Origin: a virus
Reading direction: 5' to 3' (one strand)
DNA: 39,006 nt
Virus record (IMG/VR): IMGVR_UViG_3300032308_002252
Coordinates: 1-39,006 of that record
Of this stretch, positions 27,343 to 34,326 are shown piece by piece. Each line of letters opens with the position of its first letter. The first letter of the stretch is position 1. Under the pieces are notes generated by a model. The model was given only the letters and a program-made list of their open reading frames with translations. It searched no databases and was not told where the DNA came from. The translations under genes and the position numbers were made by a program.

Positions 27343-27593
27343 AATACCCTCGCAAACTTTAAAAACTCATCTTTTGTTTTTGCACCATTCATTCTGTCAA
27401 CCTCTAAACCGTCTTCAATAAGTATGTAGGTTGGAATAGATTTTATTCCAAACTTTTCTAATAGTTCAATTTCAGTATCAGCATCAATAAACAAGAAATC
27501 AATCACTCCCTCTCGTTTTAGTTCGTCTGCTACTGGTCTAGTTCTTTGACAAGGATTACACCAATCAGCCGTAAAGTAAAGAACATGCCTCAC
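27339..27593 (-). CDS. Thioredoxin-like protein, CNPC active site (84 aa)
   Basis: GTG at 27593 is preferred: it gives the usual thioredoxin N-terminus and forms GTGA with the nuclease stop. WCNPC (11-15) is the redox motif, FLFIDADTEIELLEKFGIKSIPTYILIEDG carries the cis-Pro (SIPT) loop. It is near the minimum length of a thioredoxin. CNPC is uncommon (most have CGPC) and alters redox potential. Might reduce WhiB, the oxygenases or other cytoplasmic proteins. Confidence 0.88.
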   Translation of the reverse strand: MRHVLYFTADWCNPCQRTRPVADELKREGVIDFLFIDADTEIELLEKFGIKSIPTYILIEDGLEVDRMNGAKTKDEFLKFARVL

Positions 27594-27997
27594 TTGCCAG
27601 ACTTCTTTCTGGCTTTTGCAAGTGCTACGAAGTCTTTGACCTTTGTCTCTCCCATATATCCCCATGCATGGCCATCATTAATCATCTTATCATTTATAGA
27701 TTCTGTGTCTCCATCAAGATAGACCCAACCAAGTATACGACCATACTTTTCTGAAGAGTCCATCTTTTCAGTCTTGATCACTACAGACTTAGCACTGTCG
27801 ATAGCATGCTTCAAATAAGCCTTTGCTTCCAGTCCTAAAGCCTTTTCAGCCTTGTCTGCTGTACGAGACTCTGGCGTGTCGATACCAGCCAGTCTCACTC
27901 TAGAACTAAAAGAAATGTCAAACCCTAAATCAATTTCGACATCAATGGTATCTCCATCAACGACCTTTGTTACTTTCTTTACATAATATTCAAACAT
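27590..27997 (-). CDS. Thermonuclease-like (SNase) nuclease (135 aa)
   Basis: ATG at 27997 follows GGAGAAAG. VVDGDTIDVEIDLGF then RVRLAGIDTPE gives catalytic Arg35, Asp40 and Glu43; YGRILGWVYL supplies Arg87. These numbers coincide with those of the mature Staphylococcus aureus enzyme. Calcium-dependent nuclease acting on DNA and RNA; no signal peptide, so it stays inside the cell and may digest host nucleic acid. Confidence 0.92.
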   Translation of the reverse strand: MFEYYVKKVTKVVDGDTIDVEIDLGFDISFSSRVRLAGIDTPESRTADKAEKALGLEAKAYLKHAIDSAKSVVIKTEKMDSSEKYGRILGWVYLDGDTESINDKMINDGHAWGYMGETKVKDFVALAKARKKSGK

Positions 27998-28200
27998 TAC
28001 TTTCTCCCCCATTGTATATAGTTCCATCCACGCTCATGTGCGTAGTAAATAAATATTTTAACTACCGTTTCCCAAAAGGCAATAGTTACAGAAAGACCAG
28101 CATTTCTTGTAATAACATAGGCAACAGCAACAGAAGAAAGCGTTCCCCATATGCGATAACTTAATGCCTTGGCAAAAGATCTAGCCCTGGTTACTGTCAT
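27997..28200 (-). CDS. DUF2061 membrane protein (67 aa)
   Basis: RARSFAKALSYRIWGTLSSVAVAYVITRNAGLSVTIAFWETVVKIFIYYAHERGWNYIQWG is a DUF2061 protein: two spans and the HERxW end. Start at 28200 because the upstream mini-gene overlaps further back. TAATG coupling to the nuclease. Function unknown. A second family member lies at 29583. Confidence 0.8.
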   Translation of the reverse strand: MTVTRARSFAKALSYRIWGTLSSVAVAYVITRNAGLSVTIAFWETVVKIFIYYAHERGWNYIQWGRK

Positions 28201-28288
28201 CAGATCCACCCCATTTTTTGTCAACAAAATGGACAGCAATAGCGGCAACTATAAGTGAAACAACAACTGCAATAGCATTCTCTAACAT
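28181..28288 (-). CDS. Membrane micro-protein (35 aa)
   Basis: One hydrophobic span (ENAIAVVVSLIVAAIAVHFV) and a Gly/Ser tail (KKWGGSDDSNQG). Begins one base after the kinase-fusion stop and overlaps the DUF2061 gene by 20 bases. Possibly a partner of DUF2061. Confidence 0.65.
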   Translation of the reverse strand: MLENAIAVVVSLIVAAIAVHFVDKKWGGSDDSNQG

Positions 28289-29047
28289 TTAAAGTCCCAT
28301 TTCTTTACGCTTTTGTGTGGCAGAAATAGCATGAATATCTGCACCTAAATCTACTTGCTCAATCTTGTAACCTACATCTCTGCCGTATACAATGTTAGTA
28401 ATGTTAGGCAGCCTTAATACTAATGCGCCATCCATAAATTCATCCTTAGCAATATATTCTTTTACCTGATCAAACTTAAGTGGATCTTTCTCACTGGTAT
28501 TATAGGTATTACGGACTCCAAGCAGGACTTGTTCTGTTCTTTTGCCAGCCTCTTTGTAAAGGGCGTGGTGGCCTTCGTGCCAGGGCTGATACCTACCCAG
28601 CATAAGGGTCGTGGGGGCTGTCCAGTCGTGTAACTGGCAAGCAGCAATGATAAGGTCAGCCTCTTCTTCTACTGTCATACCACAAGGAATTCTGACATCG
28701 CATGACTCTGGATCTTCCCACATCTTATTTGTATCTTCAAATCTTCCAGACTCAATTCTGTCTACCCAAATTAAAATATCTGGCTTACCAAATGCTGCAC
28801 GAGTTAGGTCTGTAGGACAAACAAAATCCACGATTACTGGTGCTACACCCTGTTTAGAGATTAGTCTTGCCATCTCTCCCATACGACGGGCCTGCTCAAT
28901 TCTATCATCAGGACTAAAGCCTAAGTCTGAATTGACTGTTGCACGAACCTCATCTGCATTAAGATGGATAGCATTAATACGCTCTTTAAGAGCCTTTGCT
29001 AATTCTGTTTTACCAGAACCAGGAAGACCTATAATCTGAATAATCAT
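28289..29047 (-). CDS. P-loop kinase/nucleotidyltransferase fusion (252 aa)
   Basis: N-terminal half: small-molecule kinase of the APS-kinase/CPT type with Walker A GLPGSGKT (7-14) and an LNADEVRATVN motif. C-terminal half: cytidylyl/adenylyltransferase with GRYQPWHEGHHAL (His157-x-Gly-His160) and ISATQKR (241-247), as in NMN or phosphopantetheine adenylyltransferases. Fusion order resembles phage enzymes once proposed to act in sulphate, NAD+ or nucleotide salvage. Substrates cannot be read from sequence. Possibly remakes NAD+ consumed by host defences. Confidence 0.85.
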   Translation of the reverse strand: MIIQIIGLPGSGKTELAKALKERINAIHLNADEVRATVNSDLGFSPDDRIEQARRMGEMARLISKQGVAPVIVDFVCPTDLTRAAFGKPDILIWVDRIESGRFEDTNKMWEDPESCDVRIPCGMTVEEEADLIIAACQLHDWTAPTTLMLGRYQPWHEGHHALYKEAGKRTEQVLLGVRNTYNTSEKDPLKFDQVKEYIAKDEFMDGALVLRLPNITNIVYGRDVGYKIEQVDLGADIHAISATQKRKEMGL

Positions 29048-29049
29048 TT

Positions 29050-29280
29050 TTATTCCTTAACTAATTTATCTCGTTCATCAACAATACTAATCATAAACGA
29101 CATCATACTATTATATCCATCTGGGATAGCCATTATTTTATTATAGTGATGTCCGCAAAACAATAAGTCTCCAGTAATTCCAGTAACCTTTACTAAGGCT
29201 TCTGCATTACATCTATCGCATCGATCATGTGGTGATAGTAGCCATTCTTGCTTTACTTCATCTTTAATCATTGTAAACAT
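29050..29280 (-). CDS. DUF7455-like zinc-ribbon protein (76 aa)
   Basis: The ATG at 29280 (or the one three codons on) lies after the upstream gene; longer starts would overlap it. CDRCNAEALVKVTGITGDLLFCGHHYNK follows the CxRC...LxxCxHH pattern of DUF7455, common in actinobacteria and their phages. Small zinc protein of unknown role. Confidence 0.8.
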   Translation of the reverse strand: MFTMIKDEVKQEWLLSPHDRCDRCNAEALVKVTGITGDLLFCGHHYNKIMAIPDGYNSMMSFMISIVDERDKLVKE

Positions 29281-29284
29281 TATA

Positions 29285-29470
29285 CTACTTCTTTCTGTTA
29301 TCAGTGGAATAAAATCCACTACCGTTGAATACTGCTCCTATAATAGAGTATACACGAGTTAGATCTGAATTGCAAGTCTCACACTTGTAACCTGGATCAT
29401 TTTCAGAAATAGATCGCTCTTTAAGAAAATTCTCATTGCATTGTGTGCAATTGTATTCATAAATAGCCAT
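29285..29470 (-). CDS. FmdB-family zinc-ribbon protein (61 aa)
   Basis: MAIYEYNCTQCNENF...YKCETCNSDLTRVYS...FNGSGFYSTDNRK has the FmdB/regulatory-protein zinc ribbon (CxxC...CxxC) and the end motif GSGFYxTD. ATG at 29470 preferred over an upstream frame. Putative regulator; its phage role is unknown. Confidence 0.88.
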   Translation of the reverse strand: MAIYEYNCTQCNENFLKERSISENDPGYKCETCNSDLTRVYSIIGAVFNGSGFYSTDNRKK

Positions 29471-29475
29471 AAATA

Positions 29476-29583
29476 TTACTTCTTCTTTTTTGCTTTTACT
29501 GTCCAGTATGGCAAGTTTAGGTTGTCTCCGCCCCATTCATACCCTAAAGTTTTAACAACGAATCTAATAATCTTAATACGCAT
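29476..29583 (-). CDS. Basic micro-protein (35 aa)
   Basis: Coupled by TAATG to the DUF2061 gene upstream. Basic ends (RIKIIRF ... KAKKKK) and a central GYEWGGDNLNLPYW. Function unknown. Confidence 0.65.
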   Translation of the reverse strand: MRIKIIRFVVKTLGYEWGGDNLNLPYWTVKAKKKK

Positions 29584-29783
29584 TATTTAATCCCCTTTCC
29601 AAATTTAGCCCAGACCCTTTCGTGAAGAAAGTATCCAAGTGCTTCCCATCCAATATAAATAAGAGCACCAAGACTAGCATACTCCCACTCACCAGTAAAT
29701 AAATAAATAACACCAGCAACTCCAACAAGGTGAAATGTTTCCCAACTTGCTGTTTTAAGTAGCGTTCTTTTAGTTGATTCCAT
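29583..29783 (-). CDS. DUF2061 membrane protein, second copy (66 aa)
   Basis: KTASWETFHLVGVAGVIYLFTGEWEYASLGALIYIGWEALGYFLHERVW fits DUF2061: two spans and HERVW. It is distant from the 27997 copy (N-terminus differs), so it is an old duplication or separate acquisition. Starts at the last base of the endolysin gene (TAATG), which suits a holin or lysis accessory protein. Confidence 0.8.
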   Translation of the reverse strand: MESTKRTLLKTASWETFHLVGVAGVIYLFTGEWEYASLGALIYIGWEALGYFLHERVWAKFGKGIK

Positions 29784-30436
29784 TACATTACTACCTGATG
29801 TGACTTACCGCCACCGCCACCAGATGATTTCTTTGAACTAGGCTTAATTTCCTTTGGTGCTGCCTTCTTAGCAGGTGCTGCTGGTGTTGCAGAAGCAACT
29901 ATCTTATTAAGTAGTGGAGCATTTTCTTCTCCAGTGTAAACTGGACGACCCCAACCAACTACAGCGTTAACCAACTTCTTCTTATTGTTCTTTACATATG
30001 CACGAGTCTTCTCAACGCACATTCCTCCGTTGCGCTGATCTCCCTTTGCAGTTCCTGAAGTATTTCCTTCAATAACTTGGATAGTTCCATCACCATTGTT
30101 CTTAATGCAAAGACCAACATGTGAAATACGATTTACACCATCATCTGGGAAATCAAAATAGATCCAGTCTCCTGGGGTTGGATCATCATTACGAGCATCT
30201 GACCAACGCTCATTCTTTTTGAACCAATCTGCTGCTTGAACTGTTGATGCAGACTTAGGGAATGATTTTACTCCCGCAGTAAATGCACACCATGAAACGA
30301 AAGACTGGCACCATGGTTGGAAGTTAACCTTCATCCATGCACCGTACTTTGTTTCGTTATCTTTAGGGCCTTCAATTGTGCCCAATTCTTTCTTTGCAAC
30401 CTCAATGATTGCTTCTACTGATCCTTTTACTGACAT
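29783..30436 (-). CDS. CHAP-domain endolysin (217 aa)
   Basis: CHAP amidase/endopeptidase domain at residues about 10-150: Cys43 in WCQSFVSWC, His106 in SHVGLC, Glu123/Asn125 in IEGNT form the catalytic group. PTPGDWIYFDFP is a common CHAP segment. The C-terminus has an Ala/Lys/Pro linker (ATPAAPAKKAAPKEIKPS) and the tail KKSSGGGGGKSHQVVM; there is no recognised wall-binding domain. Cleaves host peptidoglycan at release. Could instead be a virion-associated hydrolase, given the tail shared with the 23129 product. Confidence 0.88.
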   Translation of the reverse strand: MSVKGSVEAIIEVAKKELGTIEGPKDNETKYGAWMKVNFQPWCQSFVSWCAFTAGVKSFPKSASTVQAADWFKKNERWSDARNDDPTPGDWIYFDFPDDGVNRISHVGLCIKNNGDGTIQVIEGNTSGTAKGDQRNGGMCVEKTRAYVKNNKKKLVNAVVGWGRPVYTGEENAPLLNKIVASATPAAPAKKAAPKEIKPSSKKSSGGGGGKSHQVVM

Positions 30437-30720
30437 TACATTTCCTCCTTGTTAGTTTCTACAAAAGACATATGACTCATATCGTGAGCAGTTGATGCTT
30501 CTGGGCTTCCTGATTCCTGTGCAAGTTTTTTATAAGCAGCACAGAGTTGCTCGTATTTTCCATACATAAACGCAAGTTCTGAATTAAGAGTTTCTATGAT
30601 ATGTTGCGCTGCATTCATGACTCCTTCATTTGTAGCCAAAAGTTCTGTAATGTATTCAACAGTTTCTGCTGTAGACTTTACACGAGCATCATTCATATCT
30701 GCAGGATTATTATTTTTCAT
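30436..30720 (-). CDS. Helical phage protein (94 aa)
   Basis: TAATG coupling with the endolysin. Entirely helical with an Ala-rich centre (residues about 15-65) and an acidic, Met/His-rich end. Perhaps an endolysin partner. AGGAGG precedes the endolysin start inside its end. Confidence 0.72.
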   Translation of the reverse strand: MKNNNPADMNDARVKSTAETVEYITELLATNEGVMNAAQHIIETLNSELAFMYGKYEQLCAAYKKLAQESGSPEASTAHDMSHMSFVETNKEEM

Positions 30721-30721
30721 T

Positions 30722-31393
30722 TTATTCCGTTCCGTCTGTATAGACTTTTTTGATCATATTGTGGTACCAGTTTGGCAATGCATACCTGATTCCTTTTGTT
30801 ACACTACTAATTTCATGAACAAAAACATAGTTTGATGGGAAAAATATTGCGCTTCCCGCTTCTGGCTTTACAGAAACTCCGTTTTTTCCAATGTGTGGAA
30901 AAGATATTACTCCTCCATCATAGTCATCGTTTAAGTATAAAACAACTGAAAGTGTTCTGCTGCTGGAACCATGGTCTGTGTGTGCTGGCAAGTACCCAGA
31001 CTCTTCATACTTAAGTATACTCATATTGTCTTCTTTACCTTTTAAATTCCTACTTGCATATGGGTAAACTTCTTGTGAATAATGCTTAAATGCAGTATCC
31101 AGGCCGTTAAAAAGCCTATCAGATATTGATGAGTATTCATTAAAGTATGGATCATTTAAATTTATATCTTCTGTTCTAGGAAGCCATCTTTGTTTGCAAA
31201 AATGTAAATCTCCGTGGTCCCAATTGTGCCAAGGCTTTACCACGCTGCTCTCAGGATTGTGCTCTCCAGACTCAATTGCTTTTGTAACTACGCTATCAAT
31301 ATTTTCAATATCTTCAATAATCTTGTATGGATCAGCAATTAGATTAGTGTAGTAGACTAATCCGTCCCCCAAAATTTCATATTTAAACATCAC
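30722..31393 (-). CDS. 2OG-Fe(II) oxygenase, prolyl-4-hydroxylase-like (223 aa)
   Basis: His138-x-Asp140 (PAHTDHG), His193 (FVHEI) and Arg203 (GIRYAL) with YLNDDYDGGVISFP (153-166). KYEESGYLPAHTD is the classic phage/cyanophage P4H segment preceding the first ligands. Has the longest N-terminal half of the six. The first of an oxygenase island that runs to 34297; four-base overlap with the gene upstream. The neighbour product may hydroxylate the same target in another place. Confidence 0.9.
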   Translation of the reverse strand: MMFKYEILGDGLVYYTNLIADPYKIIEDIENIDSVVTKAIESGEHNPESSVVKPWHNWDHGDLHFCKQRWLPRTEDINLNDPYFNEYSSISDRLFNGLDTAFKHYSQEVYPYASRNLKGKEDNMSILKYEESGYLPAHTDHGSSSRTLSVVLYLNDDYDGGVISFPHIGKNGVSVKPEAGSAIFFPSNYVFVHEISSVTKGIRYALPNWYHNMIKKVYTDGTE

Positions 31394-32214
31394 ATTTGCT
31401 CCTTCTTCTCTACATTATACACTCTCTTGTCATCTTCTGTCAAGCCTTCATCAGTACTAAAAACTGGAGACGGCAGTCCTGGTATTGAAAGAATGTGATC
31501 TACATATAGGCTTTGCCATATTGCCAATCTTTGTTTTTGAAATGCCAGAAAATCTTTATCTGTAATAAAATCATTTCCATAAATATTTTTCCAATGATCT
31601 TTTCTTACTAAATGAAAGAACAGTGCCTTATAGTTTTCTGCAGAGTCGTCTGAGTTCCACGCTGGTCTGTAATGAAAATCTAACTCTGGTTGAACAATAA
31701 TTGCATCATTTGGCTTAGTAATAAATTCTTTGTCATGTGCGACAAAGCCCCAATCACGATTGCCCCCTATGTGAAGATCTACCATGTAGCATCCTGGAGA
31801 CCAATCTAGGTGTACTTGTAAAAAAGGCTTGCGCCCTTCAGCAGTGATTTGATGATGAGCATATAAGTAATACCCTAGTTCAACATCTTTAGTTCCAAGA
31901 ATGTCTTGTGTTCTTTTAATTGCTTTATCAAAAAAGTGTTGTGGTATTTGTATTGCGTCTTCCCATTTATTCATTTGTTTTGTATATGCGATATCTTTTA
32001 CATCTTTTGATTCTAATATTTCTTTTAGTTCTTCAAAGTCTGATTTTTCAAAAAATCCATCAACAATAAATGGATCAAAGAACAAAACATTTTTTCTAAA
32101 TATTTCTTCGAATTTTAAATAATGATCTCTTGAGCAGTGTGTCCATTGGATCATGCCCTCATCTGGATGATTTTCTAGCATTGCAAATTTTGTGTTTCTA
32201 AATTTAATTGTCAT
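31390..32214 (-). CDS. Divergent 2OG-Fe(II) oxygenase-fold protein (274 aa)
   Basis: HQITAEGRKPFLQVHLDWSPGCYMVDLHIGGNRDWGFVAHD then NDAIIVQPELDFHYRPAWN fits the beta-helix fold with candidate ligands His135-x-Asp137 and His181. The usual 2OG-binding Arg after the distal His is not clear; KALFFHLVRK offers a basic residue. The family signature is lost. It may act on another substrate, or be a non-catalytic partner. Located between two P4H-like genes. Confidence 0.68.
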   Translation of the reverse strand: MTIKFRNTKFAMLENHPDEGMIQWTHCSRDHYLKFEEIFRKNVLFFDPFIVDGFFEKSDFEELKEILESKDVKDIAYTKQMNKWEDAIQIPQHFFDKAIKRTQDILGTKDVELGYYLYAHHQITAEGRKPFLQVHLDWSPGCYMVDLHIGGNRDWGFVAHDKEFITKPNDAIIVQPELDFHYRPAWNSDDSAENYKALFFHLVRKDHWKNIYGNDFITDKDFLAFQKQRLAIWQSLYVDHILSIPGLPSPVFSTDEGLTEDDKRVYNVEKKEQM

Positions 32215-32217
32215 TTT

Positions 32218-32763
32218 TTAATCCAAATCTGGGTCAACATGCTCTAGTTGTGTCGTGTGCATGTAAAGTAGAGTTGACCTTGATCCACTTTCCAATGGGG
32301 TAATTCCATGTACCCACTGAATTCCTCTACTTAGGAAGAATACACCAGAGTATTTTTTAGGTTTATAATTAAATCCTAATTTTGGAAAAAAGATTTCTCC
32401 ACCTTCAAACTCCTCGTCTAGATAAATACAAGTACTATACTCAATGAAAGGTTCTGGATCTTGGTCATCAACATGAGGAAGACCATAGCCTCCTGGAAGC
32501 CAGGTAGATCCAAAGGATTTAAATGTTTTAATATCTTTTTGTTCTTCTGGGTTTGCTTTTTGATGAACTTCGTTTGACAGTAGCGCATATTTTTTTTGTA
32601 TTGCTAAAGTTCTAGCATTATATGGGTATCCTGTCCCACCAAATCTAGTCTTGTAGTATTCTGGGTACGGATTAACTTCAGAAGGGCTCCTCAGTTCTTG
32701 CAGAAGAACATCGGCATCCTCTGGAGTAATAAAGTTTTCAATTATAAATGGCTTTGTTATCAT
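32218..32763 (-). CDS. 2OG-Fe(II) oxygenase, prolyl-4-hydroxylase-like (181 aa)
   Basis: His97-x-Asp99 (LPHVDDQ), His152 (WVHGI) and Arg162 (GSRSTL), with YLDEEFEGGEIFFP (114-127) and FNYKPKKYSGVFFLSR before the distal His. Shortest of the group with a compact N-terminal half. TATAAT and AAAGGAG lie upstream on this strand (leadered). Three bases separate it from the 31390 gene. Confidence 0.9.
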   Translation of the reverse strand: MITKPFIIENFITPEDADVLLQELRSPSEVNPYPEYYKTRFGGTGYPYNARTLAIQKKYALLSNEVHQKANPEEQKDIKTFKSFGSTWLPGGYGLPHVDDQDPEPFIEYSTCIYLDEEFEGGEIFFPKLGFNYKPKKYSGVFFLSRGIQWVHGITPLESGSRSTLLYMHTTQLEHVDPDLD

Positions 32764-32794
32764 TTTTTCTCCTTTATTAATTATACCATATGGG

Positions 32795-33637
32795 CTAATA
32801 CATGCTTTTTCCAGGGCTATGGAATCTTTCTGAGGACATTGAGTCTAGGTTCATAACAGGATCATATTCTATATCATTTCTTTCAAAAGGAAGTCTTGAT
32901 AATTTTTGAAAATCATACCCAACTCTACGACTAAGCAATTCAACATTAACTGGTGTTGGGAACAGTTTATTTGGAACAGACTTTAATGTATCTACTACCA
33001 TGTTATAATTACTATTTGGTGAGAATGGAATAAAATCATTATCGTATATGGTTCCAAATGTTCTGTACCAAGGAGTTGATAAAGCATACACCTCTATATT
33101 ATTTACCGCACAAAATAAAGAATACATCTCTTCTATTCCATTATGCTTAAGAAGTGAAAGGTTTGGCATACTTTTAAACCTTTCTGTTGACATAAAGATT
33201 AATTCTTTTTTAACCCAATTTGTTTTTGTTGTTGTCCATATTTCTTTATTGTTATATTTTGTATAAAATTTATATTCTGACAAATCAAAATCTAAAGCAT
33301 GGTTTCCAGATATAATAATATCTCTTCCGCCGTGTCCCATAACCAGTTCCATGTCCCAATTTTTTTCTAAGTATACTTCCCCATCAATATACAAGAAATA
33401 GTCTGAGTTGGAGTTTAGTACATTATTTCTAAGATGCTTAAACTTAGAGTCCATGCTATCCCACTGTATGTGTATATAGTTTCCTTCGTTAAACTTATCA
33501 TTCCTATTTAAATTAGTTTGATCATATACAGTTACAGAGACTCTGTTAGTCCCACTTTGATTTTTTATAAGTTGATTTACAGAGTCTGGTAAGCCTTTAC
33601 TTTTAAACCCATAAACAAATACGTCAATTGTATTCAT
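32795..33637 (-). CDS. GT-A fold glycosyltransferase (280 aa)
   Basis: DVFVYGFKSKGLPDSVNQLIKNQSGTNRVSVTVYDQ and HLRNNVLNSNSDYFLYIDGEVYLEKNWDMEL give a Rossmann-like start and the DxD-type metal site (IDGEV, 84-88) followed by the WD (94-95) seen in Gnt1-like GlcNAc transferases (PF11397 group, which glycosylate hydroxyproline on Skp1 in protists). The match is by pattern only; general GT2-like enzymes share it. Placed between oxygenase genes, it may glycosylate a residue they hydroxylate. Confidence 0.7.
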   Translation of the reverse strand: MNTIDVFVYGFKSKGLPDSVNQLIKNQSGTNRVSVTVYDQTNLNRNDKFNEGNYIHIQWDSMDSKFKHLRNNVLNSNSDYFLYIDGEVYLEKNWDMELVMGHGGRDIIISGNHALDFDLSEYKFYTKYNNKEIWTTTKTNWVKKELIFMSTERFKSMPNLSLLKHNGIEEMYSLFCAVNNIEVYALSTPWYRTFGTIYDNDFIPFSPNSNYNMVVDTLKSVPNKLFPTPVNVELLSRRVGYDFQKLSRLPFERNDIEYDPVMNLDSMSSERFHSPGKSMY

Positions 33638-34297
33638 TTACAGTAGAGGAATCCAGTGCTGCTGAATGGTTCCCTCATTTGAAATAAGAGACTCTAGTGG
33701 TTCAATATCATAGGCTACTGTAATTCTTGAGCCACTCCATTCCCAATCACCCATTGCATGTGGATGTCCCATTTCAGAAACAATTAGTCTATTATTTTTA
33801 TTAACATTGTCAACAATTTGATTGTCATCATTAAATAGTTTGTAGTGTGTAACTGAAGGCTCTGCGTTTACACAGTAGTATCCGTGGAAGTGTGGGGCAT
33901 ATGGTCCGCCATGATCGTGCCAATTTAACTTGCCAACTTCTGCATTGTTAATATTGAACCATCCTTGGACATAGTATTGCTTCTTATCAAAATCAATATC
34001 GTAGTATTTACAAGCCTCTTTTACTGTATCAGATATTGCCTTATACAAGGTATTAAGTCCTGTATGATAAAGTTGAAAAACATTATACTCTCTCCACTTT
34101 ACAGTTGACAAACTTCCAGACTCAATCCAGTACTTCTCATCATTTTCCATTGTATCGACACCACGAAGTTTTGCTGTTTCTATCAACTTATATTTTTCTT
34201 CTAAAAAGTTTTGAAGATCTGGCAAATCAATTTCAAGATGTCTTTCAAAAAACTTGTGTGGCTTTGATGGCGTACCACCATTGTTACTATTAATCAT
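33638..34297 (-). CDS. Putative 2OG-Fe(II) oxygenase, PF13759-like (219 aa)
   Basis: QGWFNINNAEVGKLNWHDHGGPYAPHFHGYYCVNAEPSVTHYKLF then MGHPHAMGDWEWSGSRITVAYDI resemble phage 2OG oxygenases with a NxH-P--SGvyYl-like pattern: ligands His127/His129 (WHDHGG), distal His178 or 180 and Arg191. HDH leaves the usual Asp ligand less certain. Directly follows the glycosyltransferase gene (one base apart) with its own promoter TATAAT and GAAAGG upstream. Confidence 0.72.
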   Translation of the reverse strand: MINSNNGGTPSKPHKFFERHLEIDLPDLQNFLEEKYKLIETAKLRGVDTMENDEKYWIESGSLSTVKWREYNVFQLYHTGLNTLYKAISDTVKEACKYYDIDFDKKQYYVQGWFNINNAEVGKLNWHDHGGPYAPHFHGYYCVNAEPSVTHYKLFNDDNQIVDNVNKNNRLIVSEMGHPHAMGDWEWSGSRITVAYDIEPLESLISNEGTIQQHWIPLL

Positions 34298-34326
34298 TTT
34301 TGTACCTTTCGACTATAACTATTATA

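Noticed and set aside
28611-29039. Plus-strand 142-codon frame
   Set aside because: Antisense shadow of the kinase fusion, whose motifs are unmistakable.
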